Shown here one piece after another: positions 27,120 through 35,627 of a DNA stretch of 42,361 nt. Each line of letters opens with the position of its first letter. Within the stretch, counting starts at the first letter, position 1. The notes beneath the pieces are model-generated. The model was not told the origin of the DNA, did not search any database, and saw nothing but the letters and a program-made list of their open reading frames with translations. Both the position numbers and the translations under genes were made by a program. This DNA comes from Bacillota bacterium. GTDB taxonomy: Bacteria > Bacillota > Clostridia > Acetivibrionales > DTU013. The stretch is taken from assembly GCA_029778665.1 (NCBI GenBank), contig JAKOPX010000245.1, forward strand, positions 1-42,361. The letters are read 5' to 3'.

Positions 27120-27998
27120 TTAGTCCTCCAGGGCCTTCAGTTCCTCCATTTCAACATCTTCGATGTCGTTTTCATCCTGGGCTGCGGCATCCTGTATTAC
27201 CCTGAGTTCGCTGAACCTGTACGATTTGAGGTCTGTTTCGTTATCATTGTCGAGCTTTACTTTCGCCGTTTCTTTCAGAAGGAACCTTTCGACCACAACT
27301 CCCTGGCCGTCAGGCGTCTCGACCACGGCGCCGATCTTGGGCGCGTATTTTATGGTCTGTTCGTATGCCTCCTGTTCATATCTCAGGCAGCACATCAGCC
27401 TTCCGCAGTTGCCGGAGATCTTGGCCGGATTCAGCGACAGTCCCTGCTCCTTTGCCATTTTTATAGAAACCGGCTGGAATTCACCCAGGTGCGAACAGCA
27501 GCACAGTTCCCTGCCGCATACGCCGATGCCTCCCATCATCTTCGCTTCGTCCCTGACTCCTATCTGCCTGAGCTCTATCCTTGTTTTGAAAACTGAAGCC
27601 AGGTCCTTCACCAGCTCCCTGAAATCCACCCTGCCGTCGGCGGTAAAATAGAACAGGATCTTGTTGTTGTCAAATGTATATTCCACGTCAATCAGTTTCA
27701 TTCCAAGGTTGTGGTCCCTGATTTTCTGGAGGCAGATGCCAAAAGCATCCTTTTCCTTTTTCCTGTTCTCCATGGCATGCTTTTCGTCATCCTCAGTGGC
27801 GATCCGCATGACTTTTTTCAGCGGAGCGACGATCTCCTCGTCAGGGACTTCGCGAGGGGGTATCACGACTTCACCAAACTCCACGCCCCTTGCGGTTTCC
27901 ACGATTACATGCATACCTTTTTCTATCTGCAGTTCATCAGGGTCGAAATAATAAATTTTCCCCGCCCTTTTGAACCTCACTCCAACTACCTTTACCAT
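27120..27998 (-). CDS. ricT: RicT (YaaT/PSP1), Y-complex subunit
   Basis: A 292-aa PSP1-family protein. In B. subtilis RicT joins RicA (YmcA) and RicF (YlbF) in an iron-sulfur complex that guides RNase Y cleavage and affects sporulation and competence. The protein has an N-terminal beta-rich part (VVGVRFKRAGKIYYFDP). The Cys-rich core is GIGVCGRELCCCSHLG and ISGNCGRLMCCLRYE, the likely cluster ligands. An acidic tail follows. It stands 19 bases after holB, in the conserved holB-yaaT order. B. subtilis yabA, which normally follows, is missing. Confidence 0.95.
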   Translation of the reverse strand: MVKVVGVRFKRAGKIYYFDPDELQIEKGMHVIVETARGVEFGEVVIPPREVPDEEIVAPLKKVMRIATEDDEKHAMENRKKEKDAFGICLQKIRDHNLGMKLIDVEYTFDNNKILFYFTADGRVDFRELVKDLASVFKTRIELRQIGVRDEAKMMGGIGVCGRELCCCSHLGEFQPVSIKMAKEQGLSLNPAKISGNCGRLMCCLRYEQEAYEQTIKYAPKIGAVVETPDGQGVVVERFLLKETAKVKLDNDNETDLKSYRFSELRVIQDAAAQDENDIEDVEMEELKALED

Positions 27999-28017
27999 CC
28001 AATGTCCTCCTGTGTTT

Positions 28018-28995
28018 TTATCCCTGTAATTTTATCAGTAAATAGTCCGTTAGCAGCTGATAATTCGCATGCTGCCTCAAAGCTCCCTTCGCAGCCCCTA
28101 TGGCGTCTATGCACTCTATGATCCTGCTGCTGCGGCAGTTTCGGGCATTATTCATTATAATATCTTTTTTATCGGAATTTATCAACATACCAGCAGCGCC
28201 TTCGCTTGCGACGAGCAGATCCCGGTAGTATGCCAGCATTATGTCCAGCAGCACGTCTATATTTTCCCTGTTTTCTTCCAGGAAAGCGGCAAGTTCGAAA
28301 ATGTCCCTTGTCCTGCCTGATCCGATCCCCGGCATCAGTTCGAACAGCCGGTCCCGCATGGCGGAAAATTCACTGGACTCCGCCAGTTTCAGGGCCTGTC
28401 CTATATTACCGTCGGCATAGCCGGCTATAAGCTCCAGCACACTGCTGCTGCCGCCGATCCTTGCCTTGAGCGCCTGCATCACCTGGTCGTGAGTATACTT
28501 CCTGAACTGCAGATGCTGCGCCCTCGAACGGACTGTCTCCAGCAGGCTTTCATAATTGGTGGTAAGCAGGATGACGACGACATATCCCGGCGGCTCCTCA
28601 AACGTCTTAAGGAGGCAGTTCTGGGCCTGGACTGTCATCTTCGCCGCATCTTCGACGATATATACCTTGCGCCTGGAATACATGGGCCTGAGCACGGAAT
28701 CGCTCTGGATACCACGTATCAGGTCCACGCCTATGCTGGGACCGTCGGTATTTATGCTGATGAAATCGGGATTGGTTCCGTTCTCCATGAGAAGGCAGGC
28801 CTTGCACCTGCCGCATGTGGCGCCGCCATGCGGGTCGTTACACAGCAGCAGTCCTGCGAAGACCCTTGCTATGGTTTTTTTGCCGATCCCCTGCGGTCCT
28901 GAGAATATATATGCATGACTGACCCTGTCTTCGGAAAGCGACCGCTTCAGGTTTTCGATCACTTCCCTCTGACCCGTTATACCCTCAAAATCCAT
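28018..28995 (-). CDS. holB: DNA polymerase III delta' subunit
   Basis: A 325-aa clamp-loader subunit. The N-terminal AAA+ fold has a Walker A-like GPQGIGKKT (33-41), a zinc module with CGRCKAC preceded by an upstream Cys (LLCNDPHGGAT), and the sensor region KTFEEPPGYVVVILLTTN. The SRC-like motif reads ETVRSRAQHLQF. The C-terminal collar part is diverged, as usual. The start was placed at MDFEGITGQ, with AGGGAG about 6 bases upstream; 23 further codons are open without a ribosome site. It lies between yaaR and ricT, in the classical order. Confidence 0.94.
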   Translation of the reverse strand: MDFEGITGQREVIENLKRSLSEDRVSHAYIFSGPQGIGKKTIARVFAGLLLCNDPHGGATCGRCKACLLMENGTNPDFISINTDGPSIGVDLIRGIQSDSVLRPMYSRRKVYIVEDAAKMTVQAQNCLLKTFEEPPGYVVVILLTTNYESLLETVRSRAQHLQFRKYTHDQVMQALKARIGGSSSVLELIAGYADGNIGQALKLAESSEFSAMRDRLFELMPGIGSGRTRDIFELAAFLEENRENIDVLLDIMLAYYRDLLVASEGAAGMLINSDKKDIIMNNARNCRSSRIIECIDAIGAAKGALRQHANYQLLTDYLLIKLQG

Positions 28996-29095
28996 TTGTT
29001 GCTCCCTGATAAAATGATTACCCGACCGCACTCCGGAGCAAATCATAATTATCCATGGCTCCATGGTGCGAAACCGGATCTTGGCTGGCTGTGGA

Positions 29096-29548
29096 TCACG
29101 TGAACAGATCCAGTATCAGTCCCCTGATATCTTCAAGTCGCTGGAGAAGCCTCAGATTATCCTTCTCCCCGCTCAAAACATCCTCTGTCAGCTTTTCCAG
29201 TTCTTCATTTATTGTCCTTACGATCGCAAATACCCTGTGCCTGCCGCGCCTGTCCAGCAGGCTCCTTTTTGAGAACTTTTTCGATTTGCCGACGGCCAGG
29301 TCGAGAAATTCGGCTATCAGCTTCTTATAGATTTTCAGTTCGCGTATGTCTACTCTTTCCGCAAGTCTTTCACCCTGCCTGGTGATTTCATCGACCAGGT
29401 CCTTCAGATACTGTTCATAGCCGGCGTCCCCCGCCAATTTCAGCTGATGCCTGAATTCACCGCGTCTGCCGGGATTCACCTTTTTATCATCTTTGACAGG
29501 CAAACCTGCGAGGCCTGCCGTATTGGTGAGAGTGTCACTTATCTTCAA
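29096..29548 (-). CDS. yaaR: YaaR family protein (DUF327)
   Basis: A 150-aa member of the YaaR family, conserved in the same position (yaaQ-yaaR-holB) in many Firmicutes but without a proven function. The protein is mostly helical, with a central conserved block (LVDEITRQGERLAERVDIRELKIYKKLIAEFLDLAV) and a basic segment (KSKKFSKRSLLDRRGRHRVF). The start is a TTG at 29548 with GGAGG about 6 bases upstream. No membrane segment or metal site is visible. Confidence 0.93.
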   Translation of the reverse strand: MKISDTLTNTAGLAGLPVKDDKKVNPGRRGEFRHQLKLAGDAGYEQYLKDLVDEITRQGERLAERVDIRELKIYKKLIAEFLDLAVGKSKKFSKRSLLDRRGRHRVFAIVRTINEELEKLTEDVLSGEKDNLRLLQRLEDIRGLILDLFT

Positions 29549-29580
29549 GGTTTACCTCCGATGGCCTCCTGGTTCCGGAT

Positions 29581-29910
29581 CTATACCTTTTCAAAACGAT
29601 CGACATTCAGGACGAATATCGTGGCGCCCCCGACGACCACTTCCACGGGATAAGGTATGAACATGCCTCCGACCCCGTTGGGCGTCATGTTGGAATTGAT
29701 GACCTGTTTTCTGCTCTTGGATTTTTTCTTGATGACTTCGATCACTTCATCAAGGTGATCTTCATCGACGCCTACAAGCAAAGTTGTGTTCCCTGCCTTG
29801 AGGAACCCGCCGGTGGAGCACAGCTTGGTCACGCTGAACCCGTTTTTGTTCAGTTCTTCCATTACTTTCGGGCCATCTTCGTCATGGACGATAGCAAATA
29901 CCAGTTTCAT
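29581..29910 (-). CDS. darA: DarA (YaaQ), PII-like c-di-AMP receptor
   Basis: A 109-aa PII-like protein of the DUF970 family. The B. subtilis, Staphylococcus and Listeria homologues (DarA/PstA) are trimers that bind cyclic di-AMP. The sequence aligns by eye over its full length: MKLVFAIVHDEDGPKVMEEL, the loop STGGFLKAGNTTLLVGVD and the C-terminal GGATIFVLNVDRFEKV. The effector partner is unknown in the family. It is between tmk and yaaR, as expected. Confidence 0.94.
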   Translation of the reverse strand: MKLVFAIVHDEDGPKVMEELNKNGFSVTKLCSTGGFLKAGNTTLLVGVDEDHLDEVIEVIKKKSKSRKQVINSNMTPNGVGGMFIPYPVEVVVGGATIFVLNVDRFEKV

Positions 29911-29944
29911 ATTCCGCCCTCCTCACCAAAATACATGCATCACT

Positions 29945-30583
29945 TTAGATTTCTCTGACAAATCCGAGAACTGAATCCAATTGCCTCCTCACATCTTTCC
30001 AGACCTCTTCCACGGACCTGGACGCATCTATGGTTTTTATCCTGTCAGGGTTTTCTTTCGCAAGTTGTTTGTAGCCGTAATAGACTCTGCGGTGGAAATC
30101 CAGCTGTTCGTTCTCTATCCTGTCGCCGTTCGCGGAATCCATCCTTCTCCTCAGGCCTGTCTCGGGGTCCAGATCGAAAAAGAACGTGATATCGGGCATC
30201 ATGTTGTCTATGGCTATGGATGTGATCCGCTTCAGCATGTCCATATCAAGTCCTCTTCCATAGCCCTGGTATGCGTAGAATGAATCCACGTACCGGTCGC
30301 ATATCACCGTCTCGCAGTTCGCTATGGCAGGCTTGATCACCTGCTCCACAAGCTGTGCACGTGCTGCTGAATACAGCAACAGTTCTGTTTTGCTGTGCAT
30401 TTCGGTATAGGCGGGATCAAGGATGATGGAACGGATGCTTTCACTGATGCGTGTCCCTCCGGGCTCCCTTGTCACAACGACCTTGCATCCCAATGAAGCA
30501 AGATGGTCCGATATTTTCCTGATCTGTGTTGACTTCCCGCAGCCATCGGTACCTTCCACTGTGATGAAAAGCCCTCTTTTCAT
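29945..30583 (-). CDS. tmk: Thymidylate kinase
   Basis: A 212-aa thymidylate kinase, which phosphorylates dTMP to dTDP. The P-loop is EGTDGCGKST near residue 9, followed by VVVTREPGGT, the DRY motif (CDRYVDSFYAYQGYGRG) and the FFFDLDPE strand with a lid region RRRMDSANGDRIE. The ATG at 30583 lies 11 bases after AGGAG; the GTG three codons upstream is too close to that site. It starts the tmk-darA-yaaR-holB-ricT cluster and has a TATAAT element about 55 bases upstream. Confidence 0.96.
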   Translation of the reverse strand: MKRGLFITVEGTDGCGKSTQIRKISDHLASLGCKVVVTREPGGTRISESIRSIILDPAYTEMHSKTELLLYSAARAQLVEQVIKPAIANCETVICDRYVDSFYAYQGYGRGLDMDMLKRITSIAIDNMMPDITFFFDLDPETGLRRRMDSANGDRIENEQLDFHRRVYYGYKQLAKENPDRIKTIDASRSVEEVWKDVRRQLDSVLGFVREI

Positions 30584-30638
30584 ATTGTCCACATCTCCTG
30601 AAATCTTTTCATCCGATCCGCTCCCGTCACCTACTTAA

Positions 30639-30644
30639 ATTATA
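30639..30644 (-). promoter_or_regulatory. -10 element candidate for the tmk cluster
   Basis: TATAAT on the minus strand between the decarboxylase gene and tmk. The hexamer 17 bases upstream (TGGTAA) is a poor -35. Confidence 0.45.
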
Positions 30645-30675
30645 CCCTATTACAGCATACGTTACCATATCGGAT

Positions 30676-32205
30676 TTATTTCCTGCACAGAACCTGTACC
30701 GTCCCGTCACTGGCCAGTCCATGGACATTCCCGCCTGCTTCGGCCACGTCTGTTATGAAATCCACGGCCTCCCGGGTGATGATCTCCCCCGGGCATACGA
30801 GGGCCGTGCCCGGAGGGTACGGTGAAATAATACACTTGCTTGTCCTTCCGACTGCATCAGCCAGCCTTATTCTCTCAGCATCCGCGCTCAATATGTCCCT
30901 GCTCTCGTACATTTCCCTCCTGCAGGTCTCCGCCTGCAGCTTCAGCAAAGCGATGTATCTTTGCCCCAGGCCAGTCCGCTTAATCACATGGTCCTGTCCC
31001 GTTTTCCGGCCGGCCACGCCCATACAGGCATATGACCGCTTCTGCAGGCCAATGAGCGCATCGAACAGCCTGTCGATCGAACCGGAACTGTCAGCCACGG
31101 TGCTTATAAAGACCACGTTGTACAGATCTGCCATCTCGGCCTGTATGCGGTATTCATGCCTCAGCAGCCTGTCTGCTTCATAGCCCGTTATGCCGAGGCG
31201 CGATACATTTACCGTTATCCTCGTGGCATCATGGTCAAAACCGGGTACCGCCGTACTGTCAAGCAACCGCAGCAGGCTTCCGTCAAGTCTGTCCCTGTTG
31301 GCCCGTATTGAATCGATAAGCCTGTCCAGCAATTCTTTTCCCTGTTTCTGCATTATCTCCCTTGCTATGTCAAGAAAGGTCATGATTATGAATGACGGGC
31401 TGGTAGTCTGATATATGTCGAGGAAGTAATCGATCCTCTCAGGATCCACCCTGTCAGAACCGATATGCAGGTATGCCCCCTGTGTGAACGCAGGCAGCGT
31501 CTTGTGCGCGCTCTGGACGCAGATGTCAGCACCGGCTTCCAGGGCAGATACCGGCAGCCTTTTATTGAATGCAAGATGCGGGCCGTGGGCTTCATCCACT
31601 ATGAGGATCTTGCCGCGGGCGTGCACGATGTCCGCTATCTTCCTTATGTCACAGCATACACCGTAATAGCCGGGCCTGGTAATGAGCACCGCCGGCGCGT
31701 CTGGTGCATCGTCAAGCGCTTTCTCAACATCGTCCGGGGTGATGCCGGTGCTGATGCAGAATTCTTCGGAATACCCGGGGATAATGTAGTATGGTGAAAC
31801 GCCAGCCATCAGCATTCCGCTGACGACAGAACCGTGACAGTCACGGCCGGTGATAAGGCGCTGTCCCGGCCTGCATACTGCCGCGATCGCTGCATGGATG
31901 CCCCCGGTACTGCCATTGACGACGAACCGGCTCATTTTCGCGCCAAATGCTGATGCAGCCAGTTCCTGCGCTTCCTTCAGCACACCTTCCGGTTTGTGGA
32001 GATCGTCAGTTCCGGGTAATTCCGTAAGATCCAGTTTTTCCAGTTCTGAAAGAAAATCCTCGGGAATGCCCGCCCCAAGCTTGTGGCCGGGCATATGGAA
32101 GGGAAGAATCCCTGAAGCCGAATATGACTTCAGGGCATCGTAAACAGGCGTATTCCGGTCACATGACGTTCGGTTCATTTCAGGCTTCGTTCCTGTTTTT
32201 TTCAT
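30676..32205 (-). CDS. yaaO: PLP-dependent Orn/Lys/Arg decarboxylase (YaaO-like)
   Basis: A 509-aa fold-type I decarboxylase of the SpeA/YaaO group that makes a polyamine precursor. Substrate choice (Arg, Lys or Orn) cannot be told from sequence. FHMPGHKLG (36-44) and TDDLHKPEG are the family N-terminal signature. VDEAHGPH (203-210) holds the cofactor aspartate, and SAHKTLPAFTQGA carries the PLP lysine K235. The C-terminal domain (PPGTALVCPGE) closes it. The ATG at 32205 has AAGGA 6 bases upstream and overlaps coaX by 26 bases; an ATG at 32178 is an alternative. yaaO-tmk adjacency matches B. subtilis. Confidence 0.94.
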   Translation of the reverse strand: MKKTGTKPEMNRTSCDRNTPVYDALKSYSASGILPFHMPGHKLGAGIPEDFLSELEKLDLTELPGTDDLHKPEGVLKEAQELAASAFGAKMSRFVVNGSTGGIHAAIAAVCRPGQRLITGRDCHGSVVSGMLMAGVSPYYIIPGYSEEFCISTGITPDDVEKALDDAPDAPAVLITRPGYYGVCCDIRKIADIVHARGKILIVDEAHGPHLAFNKRLPVSALEAGADICVQSAHKTLPAFTQGAYLHIGSDRVDPERIDYFLDIYQTTSPSFIIMTFLDIAREIMQKQGKELLDRLIDSIRANRDRLDGSLLRLLDSTAVPGFDHDATRITVNVSRLGITGYEADRLLRHEYRIQAEMADLYNVVFISTVADSSGSIDRLFDALIGLQKRSYACMGVAGRKTGQDHVIKRTGLGQRYIALLKLQAETCRREMYESRDILSADAERIRLADAVGRTSKCIISPYPPGTALVCPGEIITREAVDFITDVAEAGGNVHGLASDGTVQVLCRK

Positions 32206-32956
32206 ATATGATCCTTAAGCCCTCCAGGACGAGGCGGCCGTTCACTTCGTCGATGGACTCGGCCTCAGGGGCGATGAACTTGGCCAGTCCGCCTGTAGCT
32301 ATGACTTTTATGTTATCTTCGTTCATTTCCTGCTTTATCTTTTTTACGAGGTAGTTTACCTGTCCCACATACCCGTGGAATATCCCGGCCTGCATTCCGA
32401 CGGCCGTGTTGCGGCCGATCGCCGTACCATGCTTTGCAAGGTCTATTTTGGGCAGCTTGGCCGTCCTCTGGTACAGGGCTTCCGCGGATATCAGTATGCC
32501 GGGGCATATGGCGCCGCCAAGGAACTCGCCTTTTGACGATATGGCGTTGAACGTGGTGGCGGTGCCGAAATCCACGACTATCGCCGGACCCCCGTAGATC
32601 TCGAAGGCGGCTACGGCGTTGGCGATCCTGTCCGCCCCAAGTTCACGCGGATTCTCATATTTTATGTTTATGCCCGTCTTTATGCCGGGACCTATGATTA
32701 TGGGTTTCTTCTTCAGGTATTTCTCAATGGCATGCTCGAATGAAAACATTATCGGCGGGACAACCGATGATATGATAATTCCCTCGATATCCGAAATATC
32801 GAGTTTCTCGTAGTTAAAAAAATTGATGAAGTACATGCCGAACTCGTCGGCTGTCCATCCCCTGTTGGTAGCCAGCTTCCAGTGGGCTATAAGCTTTTTT
32901 CCTTCGTACACGCCGAAACGTATATTGGTATTTCCGACATTTATCGCAAGCAGCAA
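32180..32956 (-). CDS. coaX: Type III pantothenate kinase
   Basis: A 258-aa CoaX, which phosphorylates pantothenate in coenzyme A synthesis. The N-terminal LLAINVGNTNIRFGVY is the phosphate-binding P-loop form of the ASKHA fold. NPRELGADRIANAVAA holds the pantothenate site, and VVDFGTATTFNAI and GGAICPGILIS are the other family motifs. The start was placed at a TTG (32956), because GGAGG lies 8 bases upstream and the N-terminus then reads as usual; a TTG five codons earlier overlaps that ribosome site. It is probably cotranscribed with the RGG/coiled-coil gene upstream and yaaO downstream. Confidence 0.96.
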   Translation of the reverse strand: MLLAINVGNTNIRFGVYEGKKLIAHWKLATNRGWTADEFGMYFINFFNYEKLDISDIEGIIISSVVPPIMFSFEHAIEKYLKKKPIIIGPGIKTGINIKYENPRELGADRIANAVAAFEIYGGPAIVVDFGTATTFNAISSKGEFLGGAICPGILISAEALYQRTAKLPKIDLAKHGTAIGRNTAVGMQAGIFHGYVGQVNYLVKKIKQEMNEDNIKVIATGGLAKFIAPEAESIDEVNGRLVLEGLRIIYEKNRNEA

Positions 32957-32989
32957 CTTGTTCGCCTCCAAACAGGCAGCATACAGACC

Positions 32990-33007
32990 GGCGGAGATTT
33001 CTCCGCC
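32990..33007. repeat. Small perfect hairpin upstream of coaX
   Basis: GGCGGAG / CTCCGCC with a 4-base loop, 20 bases before the coaX ribosome site and 45 bases past the preceding stop. There is no T-run. It may be an mRNA processing or stability element. Confidence 0.45.
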
Positions 33008-33051
33008 CGCCTCGTCAGCCTGGAAATCTTCAGAGTCTCAGGGCAGGATCC

Positions 33052-33489
33052 TTACAGGAACTTCATGCTCCTGATCTCCTTTATCTCGAGTTCTATCTCC
33101 TTTTCGATCCTTTCTATATCACGCTTGATGTCTTCGATAGTCTCTTCTTCCCTGCTTTTATGCGTATGTCTCCCGGAATATTTCTGGTGGTCCCTGTCCG
33201 CGCCCTTTCCCTTGTCGCGGTAATATCCCCTTTGCCTGGAGTTTTCACGGTTATATGAATCATGGCTTTTCGAGTTTTTCTGGGCACCCTGGGAATGGGC
33301 CTGGCCCGCTGAAGATGGACCCTGCATATCCTTGCCTCCCTGATCCTCGCTTTTTGCCATGTTTTGCTGACGGCCCCTGAACTTCCCCCTGGAGTTCCCA
33401 CGGCCGCGGGACTGCTGTTCCCTGTGTCCCTGGTTTGCTTCAGTCCTTACAGCGCTGTCGTCGATGTCTTCGTTTCTGTTTCTGACCAT
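33052..33489 (-). CDS. Small RGG-like basic protein with C-terminal coiled coil
   Basis: A 145-aa protein of unknown function. Residues 1-110 are strongly hydrophilic, rich in Arg, Gly, Asn, Gln, Ser and Lys, with RGRGNSRGKFRGR resembling RGG-type RNA-binding tracts. The last 32 residues are a regular charged coiled coil (TIEDIKRDIERIEKEIELEI). No hydrophobic core is visible before the coiled coil, so most of the chain is likely disordered. The ATG has GGAGG 5 bases upstream. A strong promoter lies just upstream, and coaX and yaaO follow. RNA binding is a guess from composition. Confidence 0.75.
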   Translation of the reverse strand: MVRNRNEDIDDSAVRTEANQGHREQQSRGRGNSRGKFRGRQQNMAKSEDQGGKDMQGPSSAGQAHSQGAQKNSKSHDSYNRENSRQRGYYRDKGKGADRDHQKYSGRHTHKSREEETIEDIKRDIERIEKEIELEIKEIRSMKFL

Positions 33490-33521
33490 TTTAACCTCCA
33501 AAATAGTGAAGCAATGTAATT

Positions 33522-33550
33522 ATTGTATTTTAAATGCTTCAACAAGTCAA
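33522..33550 (-). promoter_or_regulatory. Promoter of the RGG-protein / coaX / yaaO unit
   Basis: TTGACT, exactly 17 bases, then TACAAT on the minus strand, about 35 bases upstream of the ATG at 33489. Confidence 0.78.
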
Positions 33551-33654
33551 CCCCGGCACTTTCCGGCGTTCCGGCCGCATATGCCGTGTCCGGAGACGGC
33601 CGCAGCCGTACCTGCCGCTGCCGTGCACATGCCTGCACTGAACGAAGGCGGCCG

Positions 33655-34758
33655 CTAGCCTGCATAGCCGAAAATGCCCCGGACGGATATCTCTCCTGAC
33701 AGCAGTTCCCTCCTGACTCCGTCACTGCAGTCCACAAGAAGGCTGCCGTTTTCCGTGATATCGACTGCCTTGCCGGTATATTCGGCATTTCTCAGCGAAA
33801 ACCTCACTTCCTTCCCAAGCGTGACGGAAAATCTCCGCCATTCATCCAGTATTTCACCTGTTTTCCCGCTGAGTATATCATGGTAGATATTGTCGATCTC
33901 CCGCAACAGTGTGCGTATCAGGGAAAGCCTTCCCGCATCTCCGTCATATGAGTTTTTCTGCGCGTACTGCGTATTTTTCCGTGCGCCTGGCGTGTTTTCC
34001 GGCCCGCCTGGCCCATTTTCCCGTCCGTCCGGCTCAGCCCGCCCTGGTATCCTGCCGCCTGACGCGGAAAGGACAGAGACTGCCCTGTCCCGGAGTTCCG
34101 GCGGAAAATCCTCCTCTGTCTGCGAATAGTTTATCCCGATCCCCAGTATGATGTAATTGACCCTGTCAGCCTCTGAATTCATTTCCAGCAGGATCCCGCT
34201 GATTTTCCTTCCATTAAATATTATATCGTTGGGCCATTTTATCCCGGTCCTGATGCCGGTTGCGGCATATATGGCCCTTACCGTTGCCACAGCCGCTGCG
34301 AGGGTAAGGACCGGGGTCTCAGGGGGCGCCATCGGTGGCCGCAGGACTACTGAAAGATAAATACCTTTTCCTCCCGGAGATTCCCAGCTCCTGCCGAGCC
34401 TTCCCTTCCCGTGTGTCTGCATTCCGGCAACCACCGTCATTCCCTCGGAACAACCTTCTGCGGCAAGTTTGGCTGCATGGGTGTTAGTTGAAGTGATCTC
34501 ATCGAACCAGACCACTTCACAGCCTGCTGTCCTCGTACCAAGGCCGTTCATTATCTCGAACGGATTCAGCCTCCCGCTGCCTGACAGCAGCCTGTAGCCC
34601 AGGTTCGGGGCCGATTCTATTTCATATCCTTCGCTCCTGAGTTCGTTTATGTGTTTCCAGACGGCAGACCTTGATATGCCGAAACGGGTCCCTATATCGA
34701 CTCCGGTGACATAATCGGAGCCTGCTTCCTTCAAAAGCTTTAAAATTTCATATCTCAT
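33655..34758 (-). CDS. birA: Biotin ligase / biotin operon repressor BirA with repeat insertion
   Basis: A 367-aa bifunctional biotin-protein ligase. The N-terminal winged helix (1-60, FGISRSAVWKHINELR) should bind the biotin operator. The catalytic domain has the biotinyl-AMP loop GKGRLGRSWESPGGKGIYLSV, then KWPNDI and GILLEM. The C-terminal SH3-like domain ends the protein. BirA is usually about 320-330 residues. The excess is an insertion at about 230-275, made largely of four heptapeptides (EPDGREN, GPGGPEN, TPGARKN, TQYAQKN) encoded by a 21-bp tandem repeat. The insertion falls late in the catalytic domain, probably in a surface loop. The ATG overlaps the preceding stop (ATGA) and has GGGGAGG 5 bases upstream. 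Confidence 0.94.
   Translation of the reverse strand: MRYEILKLLKEAGSDYVTGVDIGTRFGISRSAVWKHINELRSEGYEIESAPNLGYRLLSGSGRLNPFEIMNGLGTRTAGCEVVWFDEITSTNTHAAKLAAEGCSEGMTVVAGMQTHGKGRLGRSWESPGGKGIYLSVVLRPPMAPPETPVLTLAAAVATVRAIYAATGIRTGIKWPNDIIFNGRKISGILLEMNSEADRVNYIILGIGINYSQTEEDFPPELRDRAVSVLSASGGRIPGRAEPDGRENGPGGPENTPGARKNTQYAQKNSYDGDAGRLSLIRTLLREIDNIYHDILSGKTGEILDEWRRFSVTLGKEVRFSLRNAEYTGKAVDITENGSLLVDCSDGVRRELLSGEISVRGIFGYAG
33953..34036. repeat. Four 21-bp tandem imperfect repeats inside birA
   Basis: Units at 33953-33973, 33974-33994, 33995-34015 and 34016-34036 each begin with four or five T on the plus strand and continue with a C/G-rich stretch. They are in frame and code for heptapeptides ending in EN or KN. 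Confidence 0.85.
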
Positions 34759-35378
34759 TGGGTCCTCCCCGGTGCATTGAAAATGTATGGCCTGTTGTTC
34801 TCCTTAAGTATGAACACGGCGGGACCGGCAGTCCCGTCGCAGACCATGTCGGCTTCCCCCTGGCTGCAGAGCCATTTGAAGTACAGATAGAGGAAAGTGT
34901 CGTCGAGATCACTGTGCTCCTCTCTGAGCTGTTCAGCCAGGTTGCTGAGGTAAAGTTCCTGCGAACTGTTATACAATAACGGGGTGTCGAGCATTTTGCC
35001 GGTCACGCTTATCTGTTCGCCCAGGACGGTACTGGTCACAAGGACTTCGGGAAACCTGTAGTCACCGAACCTGTAGTCCATGACAGGTATTATGGACTCC
35101 TCATACAGTTTCATCGCTTCGGGGTTCCCACAGCCGGCTTCATACAGGGATCTGTCGGCTATATAGCAGCATTTCGGAGGAACCTCCATCTTAAGACACC
35201 TGTATTCGCTGGATGTATATTTTTCGTACTCATCTCTCGGGTTAAGCAGTGCTGTGATACATTTTCTCATGATCCCGCCGATACGAACCTCGCGGCTGTA
35301 CCATTCAGAGAGCTTTATCCCGCAGTCGACAGCATCACCGGCCTTTTCTGCAGGTATGTGAAAATATACCTCTACCAC
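34755..35378 (-). CDS. Uncharacterised clostridial protein upstream of birA
   Basis: A 207-aa soluble protein of unknown function. It begins VVEVYFHIPAEKAGDAVDCGIKLSEW. Several motifs look conserved from memory of clostridial homologues: CITALLNPRDE, PPKCCYIADRSLYE, IPVMDYRFGDYRFPEVLVT and LLYNSSQELYLSNL. No membrane or known catalytic motif is seen. The start is a GTG at 35378, with GGAGG 7 bases upstream, and a good promoter lies 70 bases further up. The stop overlaps the birA ATG, so translation is coupled to birA. Confidence 0.78.
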   Translation of the reverse strand: MVEVYFHIPAEKAGDAVDCGIKLSEWYSREVRIGGIMRKCITALLNPRDEYEKYTSSEYRCLKMEVPPKCCYIADRSLYEAGCGNPEAMKLYEESIIPVMDYRFGDYRFPEVLVTSTVLGEQISVTGKMLDTPLLYNSSQELYLSNLAEQLREEHSDLDDTFLYLYFKWLCSQGEADMVCDGTAGPAVFILKENNRPYIFNAPGRTQ

Positions 35379-35448
35379 ACTTCCACCTCCGTGACGATGC
35401 GGAGCCATCCGGCATCGGGACCGTCCACTTTATCGAACCCCAATTCCT

Positions 35449-35477
35449 ATTCTACTGTAATGCGGCTGTCTGTTCAA
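35449..35477 (-). promoter_or_regulatory. Promoter of the 207-aa gene and birA
   Basis: TTGAAC, 17 bases, then TAGAAT on the minus strand, about 70 bases upstream of the GTG start. Confidence 0.7.
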
Positions 35478-35598
35478 CCGTGCGGCCTGCCACACGCCGG
35501 GAGGATTCGGGTATTCCCGGTGTCCACACAGGTACAGGCAAAGGCGGCTGCATCCTGCTTTGCTTTATTGCCGGGACAGCGGGAAATGTTATCTTGTA

Positions 35599-35627
35599 TT
35601 GAATATCATACCAATATTACTTATAAT
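35599..35627 (+). promoter_or_regulatory. Promoter of the zinc-ribbon gene
   Basis: TTGAAT, 17 bases, then a perfect TATAAT, about 60 bases upstream of the ATG. Confidence 0.75.
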
